A DNA stretch of 8,367 nucleotides from JAISJU01 sp031555675 (GCA_031555675.1 JAVBUB010000039.1:1-8367); one strand, 5' to 3'; numbered from the stretch's first letter, positions 1-8,145 are shown. Notes: a model not told the origin generated them from the letters alone. A program made the numbers and translations.

Positions 1-1
1 T

Positions 2-754
2 GTTGGCGGTGGCGGTATTTGGATTCAACAATCCAATGTTGATTTTAGTCCTATAAAATATATGCTTATAGAAGGCAATACTTGTGCCGTCGAGGGGGGA
101 GGTATAAAATTAGCAGGTGCAAACTATAAATTGACACTCGGAAATGCAATTTTCAGAGGAAATAAATCCGGAACAACTGACGGAACCACTTTCACAGCTA
201 AACAAGGTGGAGGAATATATTCAAATGGCTCAATAGAAATAATGCCAGGGAAAAATACCATTATTGAAAACAACATATCAGGTGGTGATGGCGGTGGTAT
301 TTATTGCAATACTGCATTTACAGCCAATCAAGCAGACACACTTACTTTCACAAACAACGAGTGCGTCAATGGCAGTGGTGCTGGGATTTATGCCAAAACA
401 ACTTCTACTATTGCTAATGCAACTTTTTCAGCCAATAAGGCCAAAACAAACGGTGGAGGTGTTTATGCAACTGGTGAATTTATAGGTATAAATTGTAGCT
501 TTGACCAAAACACTGCTACTGCCTCAGGAGCCGGTATTTATTCTGCATCCACATTAACTCTTAAAAATTCTACTTTCGACAGAAATACAGCAAGTACAGG
601 AGGGGGAATCTATGCTAATGCCAAATCGACTAGAAAGATTTCCAACTCTACTTTCAGTGGAAATAGAGCTACAAGCAATAGTGGCGGTGGTGCTATTTAT
701 TCCGCAACAGCCGACGATGTTGTACAAATAGCCTTATCCACATTTACGGGTAAT
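2..754 (+). repeat. Coding repeats: GG[GA]IY / FxxN beta-helix coils
   Basis: This part of the giant gene encodes about nine degenerate coils. The GG-type turn occurs before the Met at 62 (GGGGIW) and then near residues 12, 48, 77, 106, 130, 155, 180 and 207, mostly 24-36 residues apart. Between turns sits an N-x-[ST]-F-x-x-N strand motif, for example NATFSAN, NCSFDQN, NSTFDRN, NSTFSGN and LSTFTGN. The pair of motifs GGA[ILV] and FxxN is the signature of chlamydial polymorphic membrane protein repeats, and the spacing fits one helix coil per repeat. The DNA copies are diverged, so this is protein repetition, not a recent tandem DNA expansion. Confidence 0.85.
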
Positions 755-3700
755 ACTACAAAAGACAATTTGGCATCCGCATTTTTCTTTAACAATGCGA
801 CAGGAAAAACATTAAACGGGAATATTATTTATGGTAACGGAACAGGTACTACAACCACTGCCGAAATGAATATAGCCCCTGCTACCGCAAACTATAATAT
901 TATCCGCAATTTGGATTTAGGCGGAACCAATAAAATGTTGGCTGATGATCAGTTATTGAATATTTTCGAGACAGGAACGCTTGTCGGTAATGGTGGAAAA
1001 ACGCAAACTATTCTTCCTAAAAAAGGTGGTCCTGCACATAACTATATCCCACAATCAGCAGTAAGCTCTTGGACTGCTTTTGACGCACTCGGCACCGACC
1101 AACGAGGTATAAACCGCCCTGTAGGATGTGCTGTAGAGGTTGGCGCTGTAGAAATAAACAACGAAGATATACCGGTTATTATATTTACGGTTCCCGAAAT
1201 CTGCCATGGTACCCAAATAAATCTTATAGAATTGATAACATCGGCAACGAATGTAAGAGACACGCTCTTTTACAGCAATGCCACCTATACAACACCAATT
1301 ACAGCTCCAACTACCTATAGTGCCACACAAAGTTCAGTTTATGTACGCTTCAACACAACATCCAATTGTGTAAAAGATACTATAATGGCACTTACTATCA
1401 ACCCGATACCAGCAAAGCCTGCTGTTTCAAATTCGGCATTTTGTTATACGGCTGCTAAGGTTAGTAATTTATTGGGGAAAGTAACTACTACAATTCCGGT
1501 CACTAGCACACTTAACTGCTACGATGCAGCGGATAGCCAAACTCCATTATTGCCTACATCCGATTTGACCAACAATACCACTTATTGGCTATCACAAACA
1601 AGCGATAAAGGATGCGAAAGCCCGCGGTTATCAGTATTGGTCACTATTCAACAAGAACCGGCAATAGAGATTACACCGGATAAGTTCTTTTTATGCGATG
1701 GTAATGACTTTATGCTTACCACCGAAATTGAAAATGTAACCATTCCTATTCCATGGTATCAGTGGGAAATAAAAAATCCTGTTACCGGTGTATTTGAACC
1801 GGGTGTTACGCCCGAATTTTACCCAGGCGCTATGGCTATGGGTGCGCAAGAAGTTGTGCAATCTGCTTTTACGCCAAAATTGATAAATTATGATAATACA
1901 GGAAAAACAACTATCCACTTATATGTAAATACTGGAGCTTGTGGTTATAGAACATCAAATGAGTTAGAGCTGTACAGAAATACGGCTGATCCTGTTGCTG
2001 AAATCATTATTATGGACGAACCGGAAGGATTACAAACTGCTTGCGAAGAAGCGTCATATACTCTGAAAGTTAAAGATGTCGGAGAAGGTGGATTGAACGA
2101 TATTGCGGTAACATTGTCGGACTGGAAGTATACAGAATTGAGTGTTGTTGGTGCGGAATATCAGTATCCTGTTGACGAATCTTCTTCATGGGTAAGCCTG
2201 CCGATAGAAAACTCCGGATTAGATTATACTTGCCGAATTCCAAGTAATATTAAACTACATAAAGGTGGTCTTCCTGATGACGACGAGATTCTTGTACGCT
2301 TTACAGTAAAACCGGAATGTGGTTTTTATGCCGGTTCAGATGTATTATTTACAGTAGATGGATACGATGCCTGCCACATGGTTAAAACAGAAATAGATAG
2401 TGTAATATCCCAAAAATTTCACTTGGACTTTGGACAAATTGAAGTTGTAGAGTACGAACTAGTGAGCCACTTAGACAAAACCTATATCAGTAGTTCCGTA
2501 TCAGGCGACCAGGAACAACGCGTAAAATGGATTGTAGATTACTATCAATTAATACAGGGAAATCCGGATTTTACTGCCGATTCTATTTATTTCCGGATAC
2601 CCTATGGTATGACTTTAGACGAAAGCTCTTTTGTAAGCCAAACCGGTAGTTATACAGAAGGATTTTTTGTGCGCAAAGACAAAGTTTCAGAATACGCAGG
2701 TACAGAATATATTATGCCATTATCTGAAGATATTTTAGAAGAAGAAGGAGGACAAAGACGACGGGTAAGTTTTTCATTCGATTTCGTTGTTACTGGCTCA
2801 GCCGTTTGTGGTACAGAACAATTATATATGGAAATTATCCGTCAGGGAGAATTTTCCTGTGGCGAAAAAACATGCGATATGTTCGAAACGTTGGCACAAA
2901 GCTATCCGGAAATCACAGTAGAATGGTTTCAATTGGAATTTATTCCTAATGCGAGTACCATAGGTCGTGTGCAAAACGGCAACTGGACAGGAAGTTTTAA
3001 TATCTTCACAAAAACAGCTATTCCGGCAGGACTTGAAGCTCCTTTCGATTTTTATGCCGATAATGGCAATGGACAAAAAGATGATGGAGATACTAAATTA
3101 CTAACAGATCAATTTCCCATTGAAGTTGAGATACCGGCACAACAATTGTTGACCGTAAAAATCACAACACCGATACCAATTCAGACTGCTCCTGACGGCA
3201 GTCCATTAGGGTTGTTAAGTTACATTTCAGTTGATGCCTTAGTATGTGAACCACTTACCATTCCGATTGTTCCTTTATTAGGAAAAGAAAATGTATGTCA
3301 GGGCGATACAGTGGTGTATATGACTGCACAAGGAATGGATCAAACAATATTCAGTATAGTATCCGAGTCTCTTATTGATGGAGTTACCGGAGCTACTCCA
3401 TTGCGGATTTCTACCGGAGAAAATGGAAATGACTGGACTGCCGATACTGATAAATCGAAAGTAAAATTAGTGATCCGAAGCGGCAGAGATTTCGATGTGG
3501 TAGCTCAATACCGTATACACAAAGATGATGAATTCGTTAATGCTACGGTAATGAAAGTAACAGCCACTCCAAAATCAATAGTAAAATTGGTAGATGCCGC
3601 AGATACTACTATTTGTTATGGTTCGCAGGTTGAGTTACGCCATTTTGTTTCAGATTCGAATAATGCAAATCCGGACACCTGGCTGTTTTACCAAAAGAAT

Positions 3701-6112
3701 AATGAGGATGAAAGCTATTCTCTTATCGGAACAGCACCACGCGGAACAGAATTTTTCGTAGTACCAGACGAAACGACAACCTATGCAATATCATCTTCAT
3801 GCGAGGAAAGCTGCGAATCCAACAAAGTTGATTTTACGGTTGTTGTTAATGAAATGCCGGTAGATGAAAATATTCAAGGAAGCGACAATGTATGTTCGGG
3901 TAATGAAATTTATTCGATAAGCAATGCAAATAACGGATTGATTTACCAATGGACTGTTACAGGAACAAATACCATTGTTGGCAACGATAAAGACGCTGAT
4001 GTTACCGTAAGTTGGCAAGAAGCAGGCGAACTGAAAGTGGTATATACTACAAGCCAAGGATGTTCTGCCGAAAAAACGTTACCTGTAGCTGTTAGAATAA
4101 CACCGGAGATAAACAATCTATTAGTATCCGAAACACCTTGTGATGCAAATCTTGAAGCAATGATAACATTCACATCTCCCAATATAAAAACAACTTGGCA
4201 GTACAGCATAGACGGCAATGAATATGTTTTAATTCCTTCTGAGGCAATAGAAGGAACAGAAGTTTCTTTACAGCTTATAGAACCGAAAGTAGGAAAATAT
4301 ACACATGAAATTACAATACAGACCGGTACCGAATGTATATCTTCTCCAAGCGAATTTAATACGGAATTCTATCCTTCAAGAAGTACATGGACGGCAAAAG
4401 CTGATTTTAACGATTGGAATAATGAAACCAACTGGGATAATGGCGTGCCCGGTGCCTGTACCTATGTAGTGATACCTGCCGGAAAAAGTTTTTATCCTGT
4501 GCTGACAGACGATATGAATGCAGTATGCGACACTATAGAATTTTACTCCGGAGGTAAAGTAGCAAGAACAGACCTGTTGGTTTACAATGCGGCTACGGTA
4601 GAATTACACCTCAATACAAACCAATATTATACCCTTTCGGCTCCATTGCGTGATATGTATTCCGGCGATTATGCTTTTGAACGCATCAATCCATTATCGG
4701 AAATGCGCATGTATAAAACTATTGAACCGGAGAATGGTGTATTATTAGCCGACTGGACTACTCCTTTCAATACTACAAATGTACCTTTAACACCGGGATT
4801 AGGTTATTGCCTCCGCGTAGGAAGTACATACTATACCCAATTTAAACCCAATCCGGACGATGGGGCTGTATCCAGTTCAAAAACAGTTATAAATGATATA
4901 ACAACAAAATTTCCGAAAACAAATACCTATTATCTGTTTTATAGCGAAATTACAAAGAAAAAAACAGGAGGAATCGAATATATTCCCAGCCGTAGTTTCA
5001 ATAGCCGTTTTGTCTATGAAGTCACGCAAGGCGAACAAAGTGTGGTTCCTACCGGAGATTTGGTTACCCTGAATGCCGCTGTAGGTAATATCATAGTAGG
5101 AAATCCATTTATGTCGCACTTCGATTTTGCTAAATTTTATGGAGAAAACCAAGACATCATTAATCCTCAATATAAAATATTAAATATAGGAAACAGCAGT
5201 AGTTATGATACATTCCAGGGAATAGATGAAGACAATGACGGTATTTTAGATTTCAATGTATCTACCAACGATCTGACAACTACCAGTATAGCACCTATGC
5301 AGTCTTTTATAGTAAGCACCAAAAGCGGATATCAGGGTGGAGGTAAGTTAAGCATCACACGTGAAATGAGTGTAGCAGATGCAAATACTACGTTGCGCGC
5401 CAGAAGAATGTCTGCACCCGAATTTATAAAACTGAAGGTAAGCACCGACAATAATTCTACACAAGCCATTGTAGTAATACGTGAAAATGCAAGTAACTCT
5501 TACAGCACAGCAGAAGACAGCCGCCGGATGCTGGTTGGCAGCAATTCGAGTGTATCTGCACCCGGAATTTTTACGATAGTAGATGGCATGTATTTAGATA
5601 TTAATCAATTACAAGAAATGCCGGAAAGATTACCTGTCGGAATTTTAAGCAACAGCAAAGGTACTATGCGCATTCAAATCAGTGGGCTGAACAATTACTC
5701 AAGAGTACAATATTTATATTTTGAAGACACCGAAACTCATAGAATGATACCCGTTGTAGGAAATGAGGATATGTTTGAATATGAGTTCAATAACACTACA
5801 GGCGATCTGTTGGGGCGTTTTTATCTGGTACAAAGAGAACCAATATCTACTCCTGTTAAAGAATACTCTTCAGATAAGGGTCAAATACAAATTTATTTAT
5901 CTGAAGAAAAAATACACATACTATCTTCCGATGGTACTCCTTTAAAAGAAGTGCTTGTTTATACAACCGATGGACGAAAAATTTATCAAGATAATAATGC
6001 CGGGCATACCTACATGGAAATCCCTGTGTCGAAAGTAAATTCATTGTTTATAGTAAAAGCCCGTACAGAGAAAACAATGAAGATAGAAAAACTGAAAAAT
6101 GATAAAAATTAA
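2..6112 (+). CDS. Giant beta-helix / Ig-PKD-like surface protein with T9SS-like C-terminal domain, 5' partial
   Basis: The frame is open from base 2, and the 20 codons before the first ATG (62) already carry a GGGGIW beta-helix motif, so that ATG is internal and the N-terminus lies outside the window. At least 2036 residues are present. Numbering from Met at 62: residues 1-290 are beta-helix repeats. Residues 305-365 (GNGGKTQTILP, then TDQRGINRPVG and VEVGAVEI) match the cap called choice-of-anchor Q. Residues 374-640 and 1170-1437 read as Ig/PKD-like modules with paired Cys. Residues 640-1070 are beta-rich and unassigned. Residues 1441-1490 hold a W-rich segment (TNWDNGVPG, IPAG, YPVL) seen in large Bacteroidota surface proteins. 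A GNPFMSHFDF motif lies at 1680-1689, and a T9SS type A-like domain ends the protein. Possible Ca-binding loops are at 1000-1010 and 1722-1730. Expected location is the cell surface, or released; an adhesin or matrix protein is likely, but the ligand is unknown. The architecture is well supported; the function is inferred. Confidence 0.93.
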   Translation, partial: VGGGGIWIQQSNVDFSPIKYMLIEGNTCAVEGGGIKLAGANYKLTLGNAIFRGNKSGTTDGTTFTAKQGGGIYSNGSIEIMPGKNTIIENNISGGDGGGIYCNTAFTANQADTLTFTNNECVNGSGAGIYAKTTSTIANATFSANKAKTNGGGVYATGEFIGINCSFDQNTATASGAGIYSASTLTLKNSTFDRNTASTGGGIYANAKSTRKISNSTFSGNRATSNSGGGAIYSATADDVVQIALSTFTGNTTKDNLASAFFFNNATGKTLNGNIIYGNGTGTTTTAEMNIAPATANYNIIRNLDLGGTNKMLADDQLLNIFETGTLVGNGGKTQTILPKKGGPAHNYIPQSAVSSWTAFDALGTDQRGINRPVGCAVEVGAVEINNEDIPVIIFTVPEICHGTQINLIELITSATNVRDTLFYSNATYTTPITAPTTYSATQSSVYVRFNTTSNCVKDTIMALTINPIPAKPAVSNSAFCYTAAKVSNLLGKVTTTIPVTSTLNCYDAADSQTPLLPTSDLTNNTTYWLSQTSDKGCESPRLSVLVTIQQEPAIEITPDKFFLCDGNDFMLTTEIENVTIPIPWYQWEIKNPVTGVFEPGVTPEFYPGAMAMGAQEVVQSAFTPKLINYDNTGKTTIHLYVNTGACGYRTSNELELYRNTADPVAEIIIMDEPEGLQTACEEASYTLKVKDVGEGGLNDIAVTLSDWKYTELSVVGAEYQYPVDESSSWVSLPIENSGLDYTCRIPSNIKLHKGGLPDDDEILVRFTVKPECGFYAGSDVLFTVDGYDACHMVKTEIDSVISQKFHLDFGQIEVVEYELVSHLDKTYISSSVSGDQEQRVKWIVDYYQLIQGNPDFTADSIYFRIPYGMTLDESSFVSQTGSYTEGFFVRKDKVSEYAGTEYIMPLSEDILEEEGGQRRRVSFSFDFVVTGSAVCGTEQLYMEIIRQGEFSCGEKTCDMFETLAQSYPEITVEWFQLEFIPNASTIGRVQNGNWTGSFNIFTKTAIPAGLEAPFDFYADNGNGQKDDGDTKLLTDQFPIEVEIPAQQLLTVKITTPIPIQTAPDGSPLGLLSYISVDALVCEPLTIPIVPLLGKENVCQGDTVVYMTAQGMDQTIFSIVSESLIDGVTGATPLRISTGENGNDWTADTDKSKVKLVIRSGRDFDVVAQYRIHKDDEFVNATVMKVTATPKSIVKLVDAADTTICYGSQVELRHFVSDSNNANPDTWLFYQKNNEDESYSLIGTAPRGTEFFVVPDETTTYAISSSCEESCESNKVDFTVVVNEMPVDENIQGSDNVCSGNEIYSISNANNGLIYQWTVTGTNTIVGNDKDADVTVSWQEAGELKVVYTTSQGCSAEKTLPVAVRITPEINNLLVSETPCDANLEAMITFTSPNIKTTWQYSIDGNEYVLIPSEAIEGTEVSLQLIEPKVGKYTHEITIQTGTECISSPSEFNTEFYPSRSTWTAKADFNDWNNETNWDNGVPGACTYVVIPAGKSFYPVLTDDMNAVCDTIEFYSGGKVARTDLLVYNAATVELHLNTNQYYTLSAPLRDMYSGDYAFERINPLSEMRMYKTIEPENGVLLADWTTPFNTTNVPLTPGLGYCLRVGSTYYTQFKPNPDDGAVSSSKTVINDITTKFPKTNTYYLFYSEITKKKTGGIEYIPSRSFNSRFVYEVTQGEQSVVPTGDLVTLNAAVGNIIVGNPFMSHFDFAKFYGENQDIINPQYKILNIGNSSSYDTFQGIDEDNDGILDFNVSTNDLTTTSIAPMQSFIVSTKSGYQGGGKLSITREMSVADANTTLRARRMSAPEFIKLKVSTDNNSTQAIVVIRENASNSYSTAEDSRRMLVGSNSSVSAPGIFTIVDGMYLDINQLQEMPERLPVGILSNSKGTMRIQISGLNNYSRVQYLYFEDTETHRMIPVVGNEDMFEYEFNNTTGDLLGRFYLVQREPISTPVKEYSSDKGQIQIYLSEEKIHILSSDGTPLKEVLVYTTDGRKIYQDNNAGHTYMEIPVSKVNSLFIVKARTEKTMKIEKLKNDKN
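5873..6109 (+). other. C-terminal T9SS type A-like sorting domain of the giant protein
   Basis: The last roughly 79 residues (1938-2016 from the Met at 62) have the order expected of a type A sorting domain: a strand (GQIQIYLSEEKIHI), a central V-x-V-Y-x-x-D-G-R-K-I-Y strand-turn-strand, an amphipathic strand (TYMEIPVSK), a hydrophobic LFIVKA strand, and a final basic stretch (KTMKIEKLKN). In this family the domain is recognised by the type IX machinery at the outer membrane and then removed or used for attachment. The usual G-x-Y-[IL]-V is NSLFIVKA here, so the match is good but not perfect. No T9SS component gene lies in the window. Confidence 0.7.
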
Positions 6113-6128
6113 GCGCAAAGCATCTAAA

Positions 6129-6626
6129 ATGATAAAAATATATTTTTTATTACTGTTGTTCCTATTCTTTCCCGGAATAAACCAAAGCGTTTTTTCCAAG
6201 GGTATTGCAGAATACGATCCATTCAGTGATATAATCGAAGATAATGAATATCAGGATGATAATTATTACGATGATTATAATAACTACAACGATTATTACC
6301 CAGGCATGCAATCATATGAAAATACAACGTTTGGCGTTCTGGCTCAATATGCCATAAGTGACGATGATTGGGAATTCATGATTGACGGAAGCCCTAATGG
6401 ATTGGGTTGGTGCGATTATTGCTCTACGTATGCAGTTCCACGCGGAACAGGAATCTGTACTACCTCTAACTGCGGACATGATTACAGTTCAGGTAGTGGT
6501 AGTACAGGGTCAGAAACACCCATTGGAGAAGGCGGAGCTGCTTTTGCATTATGTGTTTTTATATACATAACATCCATTACAATCAGAAAGCGGAAGATTA
6601 AAAAACAGCAGGTAACAATTAAATAA
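6129..6626 (+). CDS. Small exported protein with four-Cys cluster and PIGEG-helix-basic C-terminal tail
   Basis: I do not recognise a named family. From the Met at 6129 it has 165 residues: a signal peptide with core 5-14 and probable cleavage near residue 23 (SVFS/KG); an Asp/Glu/Asn/Tyr-rich stretch about 29-57; a cluster with Cys95, Cys98, Cys110, Cys115 and His117; a Ser/Gly linker; PIGEG at 131-135; a hydrophobic helix about 136-152; and RKRKIKK at 153-159. Motif, helix and basic end give the tripartite layout of sorting tails such as PEP-CTERM, and resemble the PID-CTERM type seen in Bacteroidota; the assignment is inference. The Cys set could make disulfides or bind a metal. An in-frame ATG at 6099 would overlap the upstream gene by 14 bases; I prefer 6129 because it gives a compact signal peptide. 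It is probably co-transcribed with the giant surface gene, so a surface role beside it is likely. Confidence 0.82.
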   Translation: MIKIYFLLLLFLFFPGINQSVFSKGIAEYDPFSDIIEDNEYQDDNYYDDYNNYNDYYPGMQSYENTTFGVLAQYAISDDDWEFMIDGSPNGLGWCDYCSTYAVPRGTGICTTSNCGHDYSSGSGSTGSETPIGEGGAAFALCVFIYITSITIRKRKIKKQQVTIK

Positions 6627-6678
6627 AGGGTAACTCATAAGTTCCACTTCGGCATATTATGCTCTTTATGTTTTGATA

Positions 6679-6718
6679 AAAAGCTCACATCCTTTTACCC
6701 AAAAGGATGTGAGCTTTT
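6679..6718. terminator. Bidirectional hairpin terminator between convergent genes
   Basis: The arms 6679-6696 and 6701-6718 are perfectly complementary over 18 bp with a 4-base loop. Each arm ends in AAAA/TTTT, so either RNA strand gives a stem closed by an A-U tract and ending in U residues. It sits 53 bases past the stop of the small exported gene and about 100 bases past the stop of mltG on the other strand, so it can serve both. The rest of 6627-6819 shows no ORF or promoter that I can support. Confidence 0.85.
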
Positions 6719-6819
6719 AAAATTTACCCTATCAGCTTTTTACTTTTCCATACAATCTACGAAAACAGAGATAATTCATTTATTTTGTTTTACTATATTT
6801 CGACATCAATGAAAATGTC

Positions 6820-7857
6820 TTAGTTATATATTTTCTGTTTGTTTAAAGCCCTTCGGTATTTTTCGGCATTTTGTTGATGTCCTTTATAATTTGTACTGAA
6901 ATCGTGGCTTCCGGATAAGTCATACTTTGCACACATATATATATAGTTGTGGTCTTCATAATTCAGTACCGCGTCTATGCTTTGGATAGATGGGATCCTG
7001 ATTGGTCCCGGAGGCAATCCCGTGTATATATATGTATTGTATGGAGAGTCAAATTTCAGTTGTTCCCTTAATACCCTTTTGATAGAAAAATTGCCTAGGG
7101 CAAACTTTACTGTCGGATCTGCCTGTAATGGCATTCCCATTTTCAGACGGTTAATATACAACCCTGCAATCGTAGGTTTTTCTTTGCTGTAATTAGTTTC
7201 TTCTTCCACAATCGAAGCCAAAGTGCTTATTTCCATGAGAGAAAAACCAACTTCAGCTGCTTTTGATCTTCTTTCTTCAGTCCAAAAATGATTATACTCA
7301 TTCCACATTTTTTCAAAAAGAGCACTAGCCGTAATATCCCAATATACATCATAGGTATTGGGAATAAAAATGACTGGAACAGTTTCGCCGGTTAATTCAT
7401 AACCATTTAGAAAATCAATATCATTGAGCATCGTAATAATTTCGAGCGAGTCGATCATTAACTGTTCACCCAACCGCTTTGCCAGTTGTTCTTTGGTACG
7501 GATATTATTAAAAGTGAGTTTACCTGGAGTTTGTCTTCCCGATTTTAGGTCGTGCAATAGTTTTAAATTGCTATAGCCGGCTTTTAAAGGATAACGTCCT
7601 GTCTTAATATTTCCCGGATAATCCATTATGCGTGCAAGCCATTTAAAGCTTTGAATGTTTTTTAAAGTTTTTTTTTCTTTCAATTGATTTAAAACATCAT
7701 TAAAAGAGTCATTTGGATACACATATATTATTGCTTCTTTTTTTTGTAACACTACATTGGGTGTAAACAATACATAGCAGCATAACAATCCACCGGATAT
7801 AATGACAATACAAATGGAAATAAGAATTATTTTCAAAAATGTTTTTTGAGATTTCAT
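6820..7857 (-). CDS. mltG: Endolytic transglycosylase MltG (YceG family)
   Basis: MltG cleaves glycan strands of nascent peptidoglycan from the periplasmic side of the inner membrane and is thought to set strand length with the synthesis machinery. The 345-residue product is close to the E. coli length. Residues about 9-31 form one membrane anchor after a short basic N-terminus. Residues about 42-65 look LysM-like (YVYPNDSFNDVLNQL). The catalytic domain carries the family signature ASIVEEETN with Glu218 (the likely catalytic acid) and Glu220, then AGLYINRLKMGMPLQADPTV at 231-250, SPYNTYIYTGLPPGPI at 271-286, and a C-terminal GSHDFSTNYKGH near 316-327. All key motifs are intact. The start at 7857 places the anchor at the N-terminus as expected; no Shine-Dalgarno site is visible. 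The gene stands alone, divergent from the tRNA and convergent with the surface genes. Confidence 0.97.
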   Translation of the reverse strand: MKSQKTFLKIILISICIVIISGGLLCCYVLFTPNVVLQKKEAIIYVYPNDSFNDVLNQLKEKKTLKNIQSFKWLARIMDYPGNIKTGRYPLKAGYSNLKLLHDLKSGRQTPGKLTFNNIRTKEQLAKRLGEQLMIDSLEIITMLNDIDFLNGYELTGETVPVIFIPNTYDVYWDITASALFEKMWNEYNHFWTEERRSKAAEVGFSLMEISTLASIVEEETNYSKEKPTIAGLYINRLKMGMPLQADPTVKFALGNFSIKRVLREQLKFDSPYNTYIYTGLPPGPIRIPSIQSIDAVLNYEDHNYIYMCAKYDLSGSHDFSTNYKGHQQNAEKYRRALNKQKIYN

Positions 7858-7929
7858 AAGGTAATTTAGGAAGATAAAACATTGTCACTTTATAAAACAT
7901 AAATTTTATACTTCTTAAAAAAGAAAGTT

Positions 7930-7937
7930 CAAAAATA
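7930..7937 (-). promoter_or_regulatory. Candidate -7 box for mltG
   Basis: On the minus strand this reads TATTTTTG, a match to the Bacteroidota -7 consensus TAnnTTTG, and it would give a 5' leader of about 65 bases for mltG. I find no TTTG at the expected distance upstream, and the region is very AT-rich, so a chance match is quite possible. Confidence 0.3.
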
Positions 7938-7969
7938 ATCAGAAATTTTGAATATTTCTGCATTTTTGA

Positions 7970-8000
7970 TTTGCTAAATGAAAACACTTTCTTATCTTTG
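7970..8000 (+). promoter_or_regulatory. Bacteroidota-type promoter of the tRNA-Ser gene
   Basis: TTTG at 7970-7973 is followed after 19 bases by TATCTTTG at 7993-8000, matching the primary sigma-factor consensus of Bacteroidota (TTTG at -33, TAnnTTTG at -7). Transcription would start a few bases later, around 8004-8008, leaving a leader of under 10 bases before the mature tRNA at 8014. A second TTTG at 7965-7968 is spaced less well. The exact match on both boxes fits a highly expressed stable RNA. Confidence 0.78.
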
Positions 8001-8013
8001 CGTCCGTAAAAAG

Positions 8014-8100
8014 GGAAGTGTGGGTGAGTGGCTGAAACCACCAGTTTGCTAAACTGACGTAAGGGTAACCGTACCGGGGGTTCGAATCCCCCCGCTTCCG
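8014..8100 (+). tRNA. tRNA-Ser, anticodon GCU (reads AGC/AGU)
   Basis: This is a class II tRNA of 87 bases. The acceptor stem pairs GGAAGTG (8014-8020) with CGCTTCC (8093-8099), with one G-T wobble, and G8100 is the discriminator. The anticodon loop at 8046-8052 reads TTGCTAA, with anticodon GCT at 8048-8050. Its stem (8041-8045 / 8053-8057) has four pairs plus a C-A mismatch at the top. A long variable arm follows (about 8058-8075), as expected for serine. The T arm is perfect: GGGGG, loop TTCGAAT, CCCCC (8076-8092). The 3' CCA is not encoded (CTC follows), so it must be added enzymatically. Confidence 0.97.
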
Positions 8101-8117
8101 CTCAATTAGTTTTACGG

Positions 8118-8145
8118 AAGCCCCAAATTTGGGGCTTTTTTCTTT
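8118..8145 (+). terminator. Rho-independent terminator of the tRNA-Ser gene
   Basis: A 20-base palindrome (8118-8137) forms a stem of AAGCCCC with GGGGCTT around an AAATTT loop, and a run of six T begins at 8136 and continues as CTTT. It starts 18 bases after the tRNA's last base, a normal position for a single-tRNA transcript. Confidence 0.9.

Noticed and set aside
2..754. Regularly spaced repeats read as a possible CRISPR array or DNA satellite
   Set aside because: The repetition exists at protein level (GG[GA]IY and FxxN); the DNA copies are diverged and the frame is open throughout.
1042..5170. Several minus-strand ORFs of 73-97 codons inside the giant gene
   Set aside because: They lie wholly within a long coding frame with clear domain structure, overlap one another, and show no recognisable protein features.
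6411..6422. WCDYC in the small protein as a thioredoxin-type active site
   Set aside because: The surrounding sequence has no thioredoxin fold features, and two further Cys and a His follow closely, which fits a structural or metal cluster better.
7709..8041. 110-codon minus-strand ORF covering the mltG start, its upstream region and part of the tRNA
   Set aside because: It overlaps the well-supported mltG N-terminus in another frame and runs into the tRNA gene; its residue composition is that of translated AT-rich non-coding DNA.
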